A DNA stretch of 64,000 nt from Neocallimastix lanati (nom. inval.) (Eukaryota > Neocallimastigomycota > Neocallimastigomycetes > Neocallimastigales > Neocallimastigaceae): NCBI GenBank assembly GCA_016946835.1, contig JACVTC010000017.1:1455001-1519000 (forward strand), read 5' to 3'. Made by a program: the position numbers and the translations under genes. The notes beneath the pieces were generated by a model. It searched no databases, had not been told where the DNA came from, and saw only the letters and a list, made by a program, of their open reading frames with translations. Positions 13,394 through 26,284 of this stretch are shown here, one piece after another (position 1 is the first letter of the stretch; each line of letters starts with the position of its first letter).

Positions 13394-15651
13394 TTTTTTT
13401 TTTTTTTTTTTTTTATTTTTATTTTCTATTTGATTAATATATGTATACTTTTATAATTATAGATGAATAAAAAAAAATTTTTTTTTATTAAATTTTTATT
13501 TTTATTTTTTCTTTTTGTTCTTTCATTTAATATTAATATTAATATATATATATATATATTTATTCTTTTTTATTTTCTTTTATTTTCTTTTATTTTTTAA
13601 TTTTTTATTTTATTTTTTTTTTCTTATCTTTATTTTTTTTTTATTATTATTTATCTTTATTCTTTTATTATTTATCTTTATTTTTTTTTTTATAATATTT
13701 ATTACAATATATTCATAAATTTTTTTTATTTAAAAACTTTGCAGTAAATAATACTTTATTTTTACAAAAATAATTCAATTATTTTTAATTCCGATTATTT
13801 AATTTTTTATTATAATATTTTTTAAAGTTTTTTTTTTTTTTTTAACCCTTTTAATTATACTTTTTTACTATTATATTAATAAAAATTTATATATATATAT
13901 ATATAATTTTGATTATTTGTTTATTTGAAAAAATTAAAAATTTGGGATATGAATAAATTAAAAAAATTTTATTTTTTTTTATTTTTTTTTTTTTTTTTTC
14001 TATATTATTATTATTATTATTATTATTATTACTTTTTAATATTTTTTATGTAAAAATTGTTTTTCATTATCCTGTGGATTAATTTATTAAACTTATTTTT
14101 TAGTTTTACTTTATTTATTTATTTTTTTTTTATTATACATTAAATTATTGAAAATTTTAAAGTCTATATTAAATATTAATAATTTATTAATTATCAGTGA
14201 CAGGACATGGAGATCTATCTAAAATATAATTTTTATACTTTTTTAAATATTAAAAATTAGACACATTTTTAACAATTTTTTGATATTTTTTTGATAATTT
14301 TTATTATAGCAGTAATAATAATAATTATAATAATAATAATAATAATAATAATATTAATAATTCAATAATAAAAAAAAAATTATTCATAATAGAAAAATTC
14401 ATGTTTTTTTTTTTTTTTTTAAAAAAAACCAGGAAGAGAATATACTTCCAGTACTTTATTAAATAGATTAAAAATATTTTTATGTATTACATTTGATAAT
14501 AAAAAAAAATACATTATATAATTAAAAGAAAAAATAAAATAAAATAAAATAAAATGTATGTAAAAGTAAAAGATTAAGTAAAACAAAAAAATAAAATTGA
14601 ACATAAACAAATTTTAATTAAACTAAAAAAATTAAATGTAATAAAATTCATGTATGGAATTAATGAAAATTATAAAGAATTTATTTATTTATTTTTTTTT
14701 CGACTTGTATCAATGTATTATACGTATTATACTTACAATTGAAAAATTCTATACATAATAATCACTATCATTTATTATTTTTTTTTTTCTAAAGTCAAAA
14801 AATAAATTATATATATATATAAAACAAACATGAAAACTAACATAACAAAAAAAGTACATAAATAACTTTCTTTTTAATTTTTATTTTGCCATTCCATCTT
14901 TTTAATATTAAATATTAAAAGATATATTTTTTTTATTTAATTTTTTGCTTTTTTGTCTTTATATATATTTTAATACTTTATAATTATACAAATTAAAAAA
15001 CAAATATATAAATCTTAAATTTATACATATATATATATACAAATATGAGAGTATTTATATATATATTTTTAGTAATTAACAATAATTAAATATTAAAATT
15101 AATGTAATATTTAATGAACTGTAAAAAAGTAAACTTTTTACATTGTACACAAAAGTTAACTCCTTTTTATCCATACGAATATTTTTAATTTTGAAATAAA
15201 TTAATTTTTTATTATTATTTATATTTACTTATTTAATTTTATTATATTATTTTTTTTTTTTTATTTTATTTTTTATTTTTTTTTTTTTTTTATATATTTT
15301 TATATGTATATATATATATATTCACTATTTAAAAAAATTTTTTTTAATATATATTTATTTATTTGTTACAAAAAAAAAAAATAACAAAAATTGTTTGCTA
15401 GTTAGAAAAAGAATAATAATTATTAAAAAAAAAAAAGTAAAAAAAGAATTAACTCTTTTTTTTTTATTTTTCAAAATTGTCAAAACTGTGATGTAAAAAA
15501 AAAAACATAAAAAAGAAAAAAAACTGTCTAAAATTAAGGTGGAAATGTTAGTAGTTAAATTTGTATTATAAATTATATAATATAAAAAAAAAAAAAAAAA
15601 TAAATCAATTTTAAATTTTTTTTTTTTTTTTATATTTCAACTACTAAAAAC
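13394..15651. other. Gene-free DNA between the two CBM18 genes
   Basis: Low-complexity T- and A-rich sequence. It must contain the promoter of the four-domain gene and the 3' end of the seven-domain gene, but no specific element can be pointed to. The frames at 13515-13718 and 14419-14610 are Phe/Ile/Leu-rich products of T runs and are not called. Confidence 0.6.
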
Positions 15652-16923
15652 TTATTCTAAATTAAAATCATCGACGACATTTGGATCACATTTACCATAG
15701 AGTTCTTGACAACCATTAGATGGCCAACAGTAGTGTTCGGTGGTACCACAGTAACCTTCAACTGAACAACATTGTTCAGCTACTGGACATTTACCAAAAC
15801 CTTCACCACATCTTCCAATTTCAGATTCACTACTACATACACCATAATCTTTTTGACAGCCATTCTTAACATTACAGAATGAAGAAGTGGTACCACATAA
15901 ACCTTCAGCAGAACAACAGCCACCATTTGGACATTTACCAATACCTTTTCCACATTCTGGTTCAGCAGTGGTAGCAATTACGTTATCGGGTTCTTCGGTG
16001 GTTTCTTCTTCGTAAACATCTTCTTCTACCTCTTCATCAAAGACACAGAGACCGTATTCTGGTTGGCAACCTTGCTTCCTGGAACAGTATTCATCGGTGT
16101 CACCACAGTATCCAGATACGGAACAACAGTGACCTTTTTTTGGACATCTACCGAAATCATCTCCACATTTTCCATTTTTGGACTGACTGTTACAGACACC
16201 GTAGTCTTCTTGACATCCTTTTTCTATTTCACAAAATTCATCAGAGATACCACAATGTCCTTCACTGTTACAACATTCTCCATTAATACAACTACCAATA
16301 AATTGTCCACATTCTTTTTTATCTTCTTCATCTACGGAAGCTACATTAGCTGCAGAGGTATCCACATCACATTCTCCATATTTGGATTGACAACCTTTAC
16401 TAAGAGAACAGTAGGCTTCGGTGGTACCACAATAACCATATTTAGAACAACATTTGCCACTTTCACATTTCATATTCTTGTCGGCACCACATTCTCTGGA
16501 ATCGGTTTCTTCCTCAACATAAACATAAACATATTCGGTAACCACTTCTGTTACCCATTCAACTTCTTCTTCTACTTCCATTTGTTCATCACCACAAAGA
16601 CCGTAGGCACTTTGACATCCCTCTCCACAGTAACTATCTCCTTCACCACAGTAGCCACTCTTGGAACAACAGTGGTAGGGTTTAGGACATCTACCAATAC
16701 CATAACCACATTTACCTCTGGCAGTGGAAGCATAACAGGAACCGTATTTGGATTGACAACCTAATGTATTTTCACAATATTCACTTGTGGTACCACAATA
16801 ACCGTACTGAGAACAACATTCACCTTCTGGACAGGAACCAACGCCTGAACCGCATTCAGGGTCTGCAAGAACAGTGGAAGTAATTAAGGAAAGAGCAATA
16901 CCAAGAATTGTAGTAATCTTCAT
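15652..16923 (-). CDS. Secreted seven-domain chitin-binding (CBM18/hevein-type) protein
   Basis: A 423-residue protein with a clear signal peptide (MKITTILGIALSLITSTVLA, residues 1-20) followed by seven CBM18 modules. Their starts read CGSGVGSC, CGYGIGRC, CGADKNMKC, CGQFIGSC, CGDDFGRC, CGKGIGKC and CGEGFGKC, and nearly every module ends in CQxxYGxC. The modules are grouped 2+3+2 by acidic, Glu/Val/Thr-rich linkers (after module 2, EEEVEWVTEVVTEYVYVYV; after module 5, EEVEEDVYEEETTEEP). Module 2 is shortened before its CQ. No catalytic domain or membrane anchor is visible. Several modules alternate between an x-CPxGECC and a CPxxxHCC form, suggesting duplication of a two-module unit. Binding to chitin or chitin oligomers is expected from the family. 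Whether it protects the fungus or bridges it to other chitin is unknown. Confidence 0.92.
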   Translation of the reverse strand: MKITTILGIALSLITSTVLADPECGSGVGSCPEGECCSQYGYCGTTSEYCENTLGCQSKYGSCYASTARGKCGYGIGRCPKPYHCCSKSGYCGEGDSYCGEGCQSAYGLCGDEQMEVEEEVEWVTEVVTEYVYVYVEEETDSRECGADKNMKCESGKCCSKYGYCGTTEAYCSLSKGCQSKYGECDVDTSAANVASVDEEDKKECGQFIGSCINGECCNSEGHCGISDEFCEIEKGCQEDYGVCNSQSKNGKCGDDFGRCPKKGHCCSVSGYCGDTDEYCSRKQGCQPEYGLCVFDEEVEEDVYEEETTEEPDNVIATTAEPECGKGIGKCPNGGCCSAEGLCGTTSSFCNVKNGCQKDYGVCSSESEIGRCGEGFGKCPVAEQCCSVEGYCGTTEHYCWPSNGCQELYGKCDPNVVDDFNLE

Positions 16924-17969
16924 TTTTATTTTTTTATTTTTTTTTTTTTTATTGTTTCTTTTTTTTTTTTTTTTTTTACTTTTGACCTTTTATATTATAT
17001 TATTTTTATATGAATTTATGCTTTTTTTATTCTCTTTTTTATAATTTTTTTAATAGTTTTGAATTTGAATTTATTGTAATTATATTTTTTGTTAATAATA
17101 ATAATATTAATATTATTATTATTATTATTATTATTATATTATTATTATTATTATTATGATTATATTATTAAAAATATATTATTGAATTAAGAGTTTATTT
17201 TATTTATTTTATTTTTTTTTTTTTGTCATCAGTAATAATCAACATAATAACATCATTATTTCATTTGTATAATCAATATTAAACAGTATTATTTATTATA
17301 TATATATTATTTGTAAGGAATATTTTATTGATATCATGAGAAGTATTTTTACAATTAATTTTTTTTTTTTATATTTTTTATCGTTGTAAAATTAAATATA
17401 TATTATATAATCATTAAAAATATTATAAATTATTATAAAGAAAAGTTGATTAGTATTGGTATTATTTAAAAATATTTATTTAAAAATTATTAATAATATA
17501 CATAAGACTGTTTAAGTAAAATATATTTATCATATATATATATAAATTTTTAATTTTTAGTTATTTTTTTTTTTTTTTTTTTTTTTTTAAATCTACCTTT
17601 TTTTTTTATTTTGTTTTTTGATGTCTTCTCTCTTTTTTTTTTTTTTTTTTTTTTATAATTAATTTTATTTATATGTTATATAAACAAAGATAAAAAAAAT
17701 AACACAATGCCAAAAAAAAAATAAAATTAAGTATTAGTAATTTAAGAAAAAAAAAAAAAAGAAGAAGAAAAAGAAATTAAATAAAAAAAAAAGAAAAAGA
17801 AACGAAATGAATTTTATTATTTAAATAGTAATTCAAAAATATAGAGTTATAAAATACAATACGATGCATGTATAAATAATAAATTATTATTTTAAAATAT
17901 TATTTGTTTTAAAAAAATTTTTTTTTTAAAAAAAAAAAGTTTAAAATTTTTATTTTTCTCGTAGCAATG

Positions 17970-17970
<1 letters not shown>

Positions 17971-18035
<65 letters not shown>
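17971..18035. repeat. (ATT)n microsatellite
   Basis: About 21 ATT triplets in a row within gene-free DNA. Confidence 0.85.
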
Positions 18036-18357
18036 CTTATTATTTTTTGTAAATATTTTTTTTTTATTTAATTAAATATAATTACCTAGAAAACTTTATA
18101 TTATATCATTGCTAATCTCGTTTATTATTTATTTTATTTAGTTTTAACTTTATTTTTATTTCATTTATTTTAAATAATTTAATAATATTTATATGTATAA
18201 TAACTTTAAAAAAAAAATAAGCCAGAAAAAAGAAGATAAAAGAATATATATATATGTATATGTAATAATAATAATAATATAATAATAATAGTAATAATAA
18301 AACCTTTTATTATATCATTTATACATAAAGACCGAAATATTTGAACTTGCATACTCG

Positions 18358-18395
<38 letters not shown>
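18358..18395. repeat. Poly(A) run, 38 nt
   Basis: Uninterrupted A run seen directly. Confidence 0.9.
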
Positions 18396-18397
<2 letters not shown>

Positions 18398-18531
18398 ATA
18401 AAAAAAAATGATCGGTAAACTAAAATATATTTTTTTATAATATTTTTACATATAATAATAATTATTAATTATATATATATTTTTAAAACATTTCAGTATC
18501 AATAATCAATAATCTCAGTAATTATTATAAT

Positions 18532-18563
<32 letters not shown>

Positions 18564-19466
18564 ATTATTTAATACTATTATTATTTTTATTCATTAATTA
18601 ATTTATTATAAATTTTATTTTTATTTTAATTTGTTTATATTTTTTTATTATAATTATGATTTTTTTATTATCACAAACATTTTTAATAACATTTTCCTAT
18701 CATTAATTATTATTTTAGATTACAATTTTTAAAAATTTTATAATAAATATATTTTTTTTTTTTTTTTTTTAATATATTTTAAGATTTAAATTTTCATTAA
18801 TATATATATAAAACTTTTAATTATCATGCACGCATTACACAGCTAAATTTTTTTTTTATGGCCCTACTTTTTAAATAATTATTTAAAAAAAAATAAATAT
18901 AAAAAAAATAAGATAGAGGTAGAAGTAAAAAAGTGATAAATTTGATAATTATTCATATAAAATAGAAATTAAAGTTTTTATAATTTTATTTTAATTTTAA
19001 TCAAAACAAAACAAAAAACAAAAAACAAAAACATAAAAAAAAAATATTTATTTTAATTGTTTTTTTTTTTTTTTTAGTAGTTAAAACTTAAATATAATAT
19101 TAATATTTATTAAAGTTGACCAATATATTAATAAAATATAAAAATGTGCTAAGATAAAAAAAATATATATATATATTTTATTTATTTATCTAATAATATC
19201 ATTATATATTTATATATATATATAATGATTTATAATTTTTTTATTTTTTTTTTTTTTTTTTTTTTTTATGTATATATATATATTTTTTTTTTTTTACAAT
19301 TCTGATTTTTAACAGTGAATTAAACAATCATCAAAAAATTTATAAAATGATTTATATTTTTTAAACCATCTATGTTATTTATATGTTATTTAAAAATTTT
19401 AAATATAAAATATGTAGTTGTCCTTTTTTTTTTTTAGTGACGTGACAATAAATAATAATAATAATA

Positions 19467-19503
<37 letters not shown>

Positions 19504-19745
19504 TAAAGATAACCTAACAAAAAAATGCAATTGAGTTAAAGTAATAAATTATAATTATAATAAAGTTATTATAATAACAAATTATGAATAATAACAAATA
19601 ATGAAGAATAATAATAGTGATAATAATATATGAACGGTAAAAACTATAATTTTATTCTAATTTAAAAAAAAAAAAAAAAATTTAAAAATTAGAATTTGAA
19701 AAATTAAACAATTTTAAAATATAAAATATATATAAAAACAATAAG

Positions 19746-19794
<49 letters not shown>

Positions 19795-20317
19795 AAAGTT
19801 TTTATACAATTTATTTTTTTTTTATATTATTCTCTTTTTTTCTTTTTATTTTATTTTATTTATTTTTTATTATCATAATTTTTTTTTTTTAATATTAGAA
19901 TTCTTTTTAAAATCTTTAATATTTAAAGCATGAGTAATTCTATATTTTAAAGTTTATATAGAAATAAACAATTTTTATTTAAAAAAAAAAAAAATTTTTT
20001 TTTAATGCTTTTTTTAATAAGTATAATATTTAATAAATATATATACATATATATTTATATTCATGGTTTTTTATTTGGGTAGAAATTTGGAATCATTGTA
20101 TAATTTATTATGAGTAATAAATATTTTCAAAACATTTATTTATTTATTTATTTTAATTATTATTAATGATCTTTATTCAAAAAAAAAAAAAAAAAAAAAA
20201 AAGTTACAATAAACCGTTTAAAATTTATACTAATTTACTAAAGCTTATATATATATATATATATATATATTTTTAATTAAATGCAACAATAATTAATTTT
20301 TTTTTTTTATAGATGCT

Positions 20318-20369
20318 GCATATACATATACTTTTATGTATATATATATATAAAAGTATATGTATATGC
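20318..20369. repeat. Perfect 20-bp inverted repeat (hairpin)
   Basis: The arms 20318-20337 and 20350-20369 are exact reverse complements and are separated by a 12-nt TA-rich loop. The stem has a mixed sequence (gcatatacatatactttt...) rather than a simple TA run. Neither a gene nor a poly-U terminator accompanies it. Confidence 0.85.
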
Positions 20370-20430
20370 ATCATTATGCATTATATATATATATAAATAA
20401 AAAAAAAAAAATCTGCCAGAATTCATTGAT

Positions 20431-20473
<43 letters not shown>

Positions 20474-20689
20474 AAATTTCTCCTTTTATATATATTAAAG
20501 TTTTATAGTTGTAATGATAAGGACTAATAAAAATATTAAAAGATATAGACATAATACATGAAGAATAATTATTAAAATTGTAAATTTTTAATTAAATACA
20601 ATTACAAATTAAATAAAATGAAATAAAGAGTTGAAATATAAATATAAAATACAGATTGAATAAAATAAAATAAAATAAATTAAAAATAA

Positions 20690-20690
20690 A

Positions 20691-20721
<31 letters not shown>

Positions 20722-20730
20722 TAATAATAA

Positions 20731-20774
<44 letters not shown>
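20690..20774. repeat. (AAT)n microsatellite with AAAAT interruptions
   Basis: About 25 AAT triplets with two AAAATAAT interruptions. Confidence 0.85.
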
Positions 20775-20775
<1 letters not shown>

Positions 20776-21131
20776 CAATTTATAAATTAGATATAAAAGT
20801 GGTATATAAACGAAAAATATCCAGACTAATTAAATATATAAAAAAGTCTCAATACTAAAAAGACACTAAAAAAAAATATTTTTTATATGTATTGTATGTT
20901 ACGTAGTTCTTAAATCTTATAATATAAAATGTTATTTTTTTTTTTAAAATAGACAAAAAAAAAAAAAAAAAACTGTATTATAGTGGAAGCGATTTCTAAT
21001 TCATTAACTTCCAATTGAAATCAAGAATAATTTAATATTATCTCCTTCGAAGAAAATCTACTTCAAAAGAATAATAGTACATAATTAATAAATATAATTA
21101 AATTTGCTTCGATGGAAATGTTAGTTAAATT

Positions 21132-21168
<37 letters not shown>

Positions 21169-21850
21169 TATTATTGACATAAAGATTTCAAACTTCATTG
21201 TACTGAATCAAAAATAATTTTTTAATATAATATATTATTAAAAAAAATGTAATCATAATAAAAAAAAAAAATAATAAAAATAAATATATATATATATATA
21301 TATAATATTTTATATATATATATATATGTTACGAATGGAATCGTTTAGATAAATTCATTATATTCTATTAGAATACTCTTTTTATATATATTATTCAGAA
21401 TTAAAAATCATTTTATTTTTATTTATATCTTCTTCTATTAATAATAATTTGACTCTTTCAATACGATTATTAATAAAACTTTTTAAAAATTGAATAATTT
21501 TCTTTTTTTTTTTTTTTTTGTTTTTTTATCTTATTCATCAATATCAAATTTTTTACTCCATCTATCATTAAAAGAAAAACGGTAATTTAATGTATCTTTT
21601 TATAAGTAACATAAATAATAATTTAATCCATTAGATATCCCATTGATAGAGTATCGATCTTTCCAACCTCTATATATATATATATTAAAAATTTACTTCA
21701 TGTTCAATTTTTATTTTTTTTTTTTTTTAATTAATAATTATTTTATTTTATTTTATTCTTAACATGAGTACGAATAGCTTTTTGCAAGAACTTTTAAGTT
21801 TTTACTAAAACCATATTCAAATTAGGAGAAAGAAGGTTTCCCTATATGAG

Positions 21851-21852
<2 letters not shown>

Positions 21853-21894
<42 letters not shown>
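21853..21894. repeat. Poly(T) run, 42 nt
   Basis: Uninterrupted T run seen directly. Confidence 0.9.
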
Positions 21895-21895
<1 letters not shown>

Positions 21896-23156
21896 AAATT
21901 AATTAAAAATTTATTCATTATGAGATTATGAAAAGAAGAGGATTGTTATAATAAGAATATTATCCTTACGATGAACTTGTTAAATTAGAAAATAAAAAAA
22001 TTCAAATAAAAAAAAAATAATTTGAGAAGTTTTAATAGTAAAATTTTAAATTCTTTTGAAATAATAATACAGAGGATGAAACTTTCAAATAGTAGATTAT
22101 TTATTTATGTGGAATTCCTTTTTTATTATTTTGACGTTACAAAAAAAATAGCTAAAAAAAATTGAAAAAAATATATATATGTAAATATATAATGATTCTT
22201 ATGAAATAAATGGAATCAATTAAAGATAATAGTAATTCAAAAAAAATTTTTCTACTCAAAATCCCATTATAAAAATTATAACTCTCATATCATAGTACTT
22301 TATTTAATATTATTAATAGTTTTATGATGATAAATATTATATTTAAAATATATATTTTATTATTAATAAAAGACCTAATATAATTATTTGAACTTTAATA
22401 AAGTATAAATATTATATATATATATAAAGATATAATTTAATAAATAAAGAAAGAAGATTATTATAATAATAATAACCTTTATTTTCAACAAAAACAATAT
22501 ATTTTTCATTTACACATTTCTATATTAGAATATTATTATTTATTATTTATTATTATTATTTATTATTTATTATTATTATTTATTATTTATTATTAATTAT
22601 TATTATTATTATTATTTACTATTATTATTTATTATTTCTTCTTTCTTATGAATAAATCTTAAAATATTACTACTTCAATTCAAAGTTTATCTTTAAAAAT
22701 TTTTTTAAAATATTTTCCATACGAAGCATCAAAATGATTATCGCAAGTGATTTATAATATATCGGTTAATACGGAAAAATAGTTAATGAAAAAAGAATGA
22801 ATTTTAATGCGTTAATTGATGCTTTCTAAATAAGAGAAACTATTATTGTTCACTTGATGGAGGCATTTTATCATTAGAGATTAATTAATTTCAATAATTA
22901 AAAGGAATAAAAGAATTATTAAAACCTTCTTTTAAAAATTTTGGTTTATTTTTATTACATTAATTTATTTATATTATTATTATTATTATTATTAGCTCTT
23001 TATTATTATTACTATTAAAATTTAATTTATTAAATTATAATTAATACAATTAATTAAAAATTTATTAGGTATTATATAATATTACTTATTATTATTATTA
23101 TTAATTAATTAATTGTAAAAGTTAATTATAAAAAATATTTTATTATATATAATTTT

Positions 23157-23199
<43 letters not shown>

Positions 23200-23363
23200 T
23201 TTTTATTTATTATATATAAATATTTCTTATTTCTAAATAATTTTTATTGATTATTTTTTTTTATTATATTCTATTGGTTATTTTTTCCTTCACCTAAATA
23301 AATAATTGATTTTTTTTTTTGCTTTTCTTGTTTTTTGCTTTTTTACCTAAATTAATGAAAAAT

Positions 23364-23394
<31 letters not shown>

Positions 23395-23502
23395 GAAATT
23401 TTATATATAATAAAATTATAAATTTTATTATATAAAAAAATATAACTTTTTTTTTTTTTTTTTAAGTATACTTTATTATAATAAGGAAATATTTATTAAT
23501 AG

Positions 23503-23539
<37 letters not shown>

Positions 23540-25329
23540 CATAAGGATATTATGTTTTACTAAATATTTTTTTTTCATAATCTGTTATTAAATAAATAAA
23601 TATATATATTTTTATTTAATATCAAAAATGTTAATAAACCTTTTTTAAATAAAGACATAAATATATATAATGTAAAAATACTAATAAACCTTTTAAAATA
23701 AATATATAAAAATATATAATGTAATTATTTCTAATTTTTTATTTTCAGTTATATTAATAGAAAAATTATTATAGTTATTATCTAATAATGTAATAAGGTA
23801 CATTATTATATGATTAAATAATAATTTATGATTTTTGATTAAAAAAAAAAAAAAAAATAAAAAAATAAAAAAAATGAAATATTAAACTTTTAAAATTTAA
23901 ATTTGTTTCACCAAGGGATATAATTTTTTTTTTTAAAAAAAAAAAAAATTTAAAATATTTTATTAATTAATGATATTTTGCCTTTAATATGTTGTTTTTA
24001 TATATATTATTTATAAAATAAATTAAAATCAAAATCAAAATAATACAATAATAATAATAATAATAATAATAATATAATAATATAATAATAAATGGAATTT
24101 CTAATGAAATTAATTTAATGAATCATTCAAATTAAGCTTCATTCCTTTAAATTATTAGTAAAGGTTTTTCAATTCTGAAAATTTAAAGGATTAATAGTTT
24201 CTAATAATGATATCATAAAATTTAATGAAATTTTAAGTAATAAATTATTTAATAATTATATATATTATATATTAATAAACATTAAATAATATACTAATGA
24301 TAATAATGAACAATTAAATAATAATTTACCATAAATATAAATTAAGAATAAATAATAAATATTTAAACAATTTTAAAAAATATGTATATTTATATATTAA
24401 TTATTTGATATATTTTTTATCCTGTGGATTAAGATTTTAAAAAAGATATTTTCTGTTGTATAACTGAAAATAAATACTACATAGTATATATAATTAATTT
24501 TCTATAAAATAATCTTTAACCAAAATTTTTATCCTTTTTAAATTTTTAATAATAATATTTAATTGATAATAATAGTTTTTATATTTCATATTTTTATTTT
24601 TTATTTTTTTTTTTATTAAATTAATTATTTTCAAAATCTTTTAGAATTTGTTGTAACCTTTATTTAATTATTTAACAAATAGCTTTTATTTTTTTTTTTT
24701 TTATTTATTATTACTTTAATTATCACCATTACCATTATATCATTAATTCTTTTGATTTTAGAAAGCTTAAATATTATTTTATCCATATATCATAATAATT
24801 CAAAGAAATAATAATAATAGTAATAATATAAATAAATAATCAAATTAATGAATCATTTAATCCAAAATAATAATCACAAATCTTTATTTAAAAAAAAAAA
24901 TTTTTTTTATTATTATTCTTTAATTAATTGTTTATTTATGGTAATCTATATTTAAACATTGATTGTTTTTTTTATTATTATTATTATTATTTTAGATTAG
25001 AGCCATTAATATTTCATTTTGATGAAACGAGCAAATTATGTCAATTTCATTTCCTAATCCTTTTTTATAAATATATATATATACATATGTAATAATTATA
25101 ATAAAATAAAAAATGATATTAATTAAATATAAATTAAACTAATAGAAATAAAAATTTTATAATTAATTTAATATTTATAATATTTGATAGAGGTAATGAA
25201 TACAATTTACTTTAATAAAGGAAATTCTTCATCAAATCTATATAAATTAGAATTTATTGAATAATACAGATAAATGAATTATTAAAAGTTTAATTATTAT
25301 AAATCAATTTCAAATTATAATATTTAGAA

Positions 25330-25367
<38 letters not shown>

Positions 25368-25564
25368 TTAAAAAAATAAAATAAAAATAATATAATATAA
25401 ATTAAAATAAAATAAAAACTAAAAAGAAATATATATAGATAAATGAATATAAATATATTTACATTTCACTTCAAAATTTATTTTTTTTTTTATAAAATTT
25501 ATAATAGAAGTTCTTTTTTTACAAAAAAATATATAAATTAAAAAATATATATATATATTTATTT

Positions 25565-25602
<38 letters not shown>

Positions 25603-25697
25603 AGTTTAGAGTTTGAAAAATTCGGAATAAACCTTGAACTTTTATTAAAATAAATATATTTACATATAAACTATAAAAAAAAAAAAAAAAAAAAAAA

Positions 25698-26253
25698 ATG
25701 CTTACAGCATTGTTTAGTACAATATTTTTATTAGGTTCAGCACTATTAAGTAGTGCAACCTCCATTAATATGAAGGCTTTAATTTTAACTACTGAAGAAT
25801 ATATACAGTATGATGATATTATAAAGTTAACTTTCCAATCCTATGGTATTCCATATGATATCTATGCCTTTAATGAAAGTAATATTCCATCAGGAAACTT
25901 AACATTAACTAGTGCTGATGGTGAACCATTATATAATATTGTTGTTGTTAATGGTGGTAACCTTTCCTATGAAAATAGTAGTACCCATACCTGGGTAAGC
26001 TATCTCTCTAATTCTCAGTGGGCCTTCATTGAAGAATATGAAGCAAAATACGGGGTTCGTAGAGTTTCTATCGATTCTGAAATTAATATTTACAACTATA
26101 TTGATTTATATAAGGAAAATGAATGGGGTTCCTCAATTCCTGAACAAAAACTTATTCCAGCTGATAATGATATCACTAAAAAGATTTTTGAAGATACCAG
26201 AGTTAAAATAACTGCTCCATTAGATGTTAACAAGTAAATAAAAATAAAATAAA

Positions 26254-26284
<31 letters not shown>

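Larger units (their letters stand above)
16924..25697. other. 8.8-kb gene-free, low-complexity intergenic region
   Basis: This region holds many homopolymers (A38 at 18358-18395, A38 at 19753-19790, T42 at 21853-21894), triplet arrays and TA runs. Complexity is higher around 20.95-21.8 kb and 22.7-22.95 kb, but stop codons interrupt all frames. It includes the promoter regions of the divergent seven-domain CBM18 gene and the first CE18-like gene. No RNA gene was recognised. Confidence 0.6.

Noticed and set aside
16063-16764. 233-codon plus-strand frame over the seven-domain CBM18 gene
   Set aside because: Antisense shadow of cysteine-rich codons. No start context and Thr/Phe-only composition; the minus frame has signal peptide and domains.
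25698-26237. Free-standing 179-residue protein ending at 26237
   Set aside because: The stop lies in an intron. Splicing 26233 to 26431 restores alignment with the intronless paralogue.
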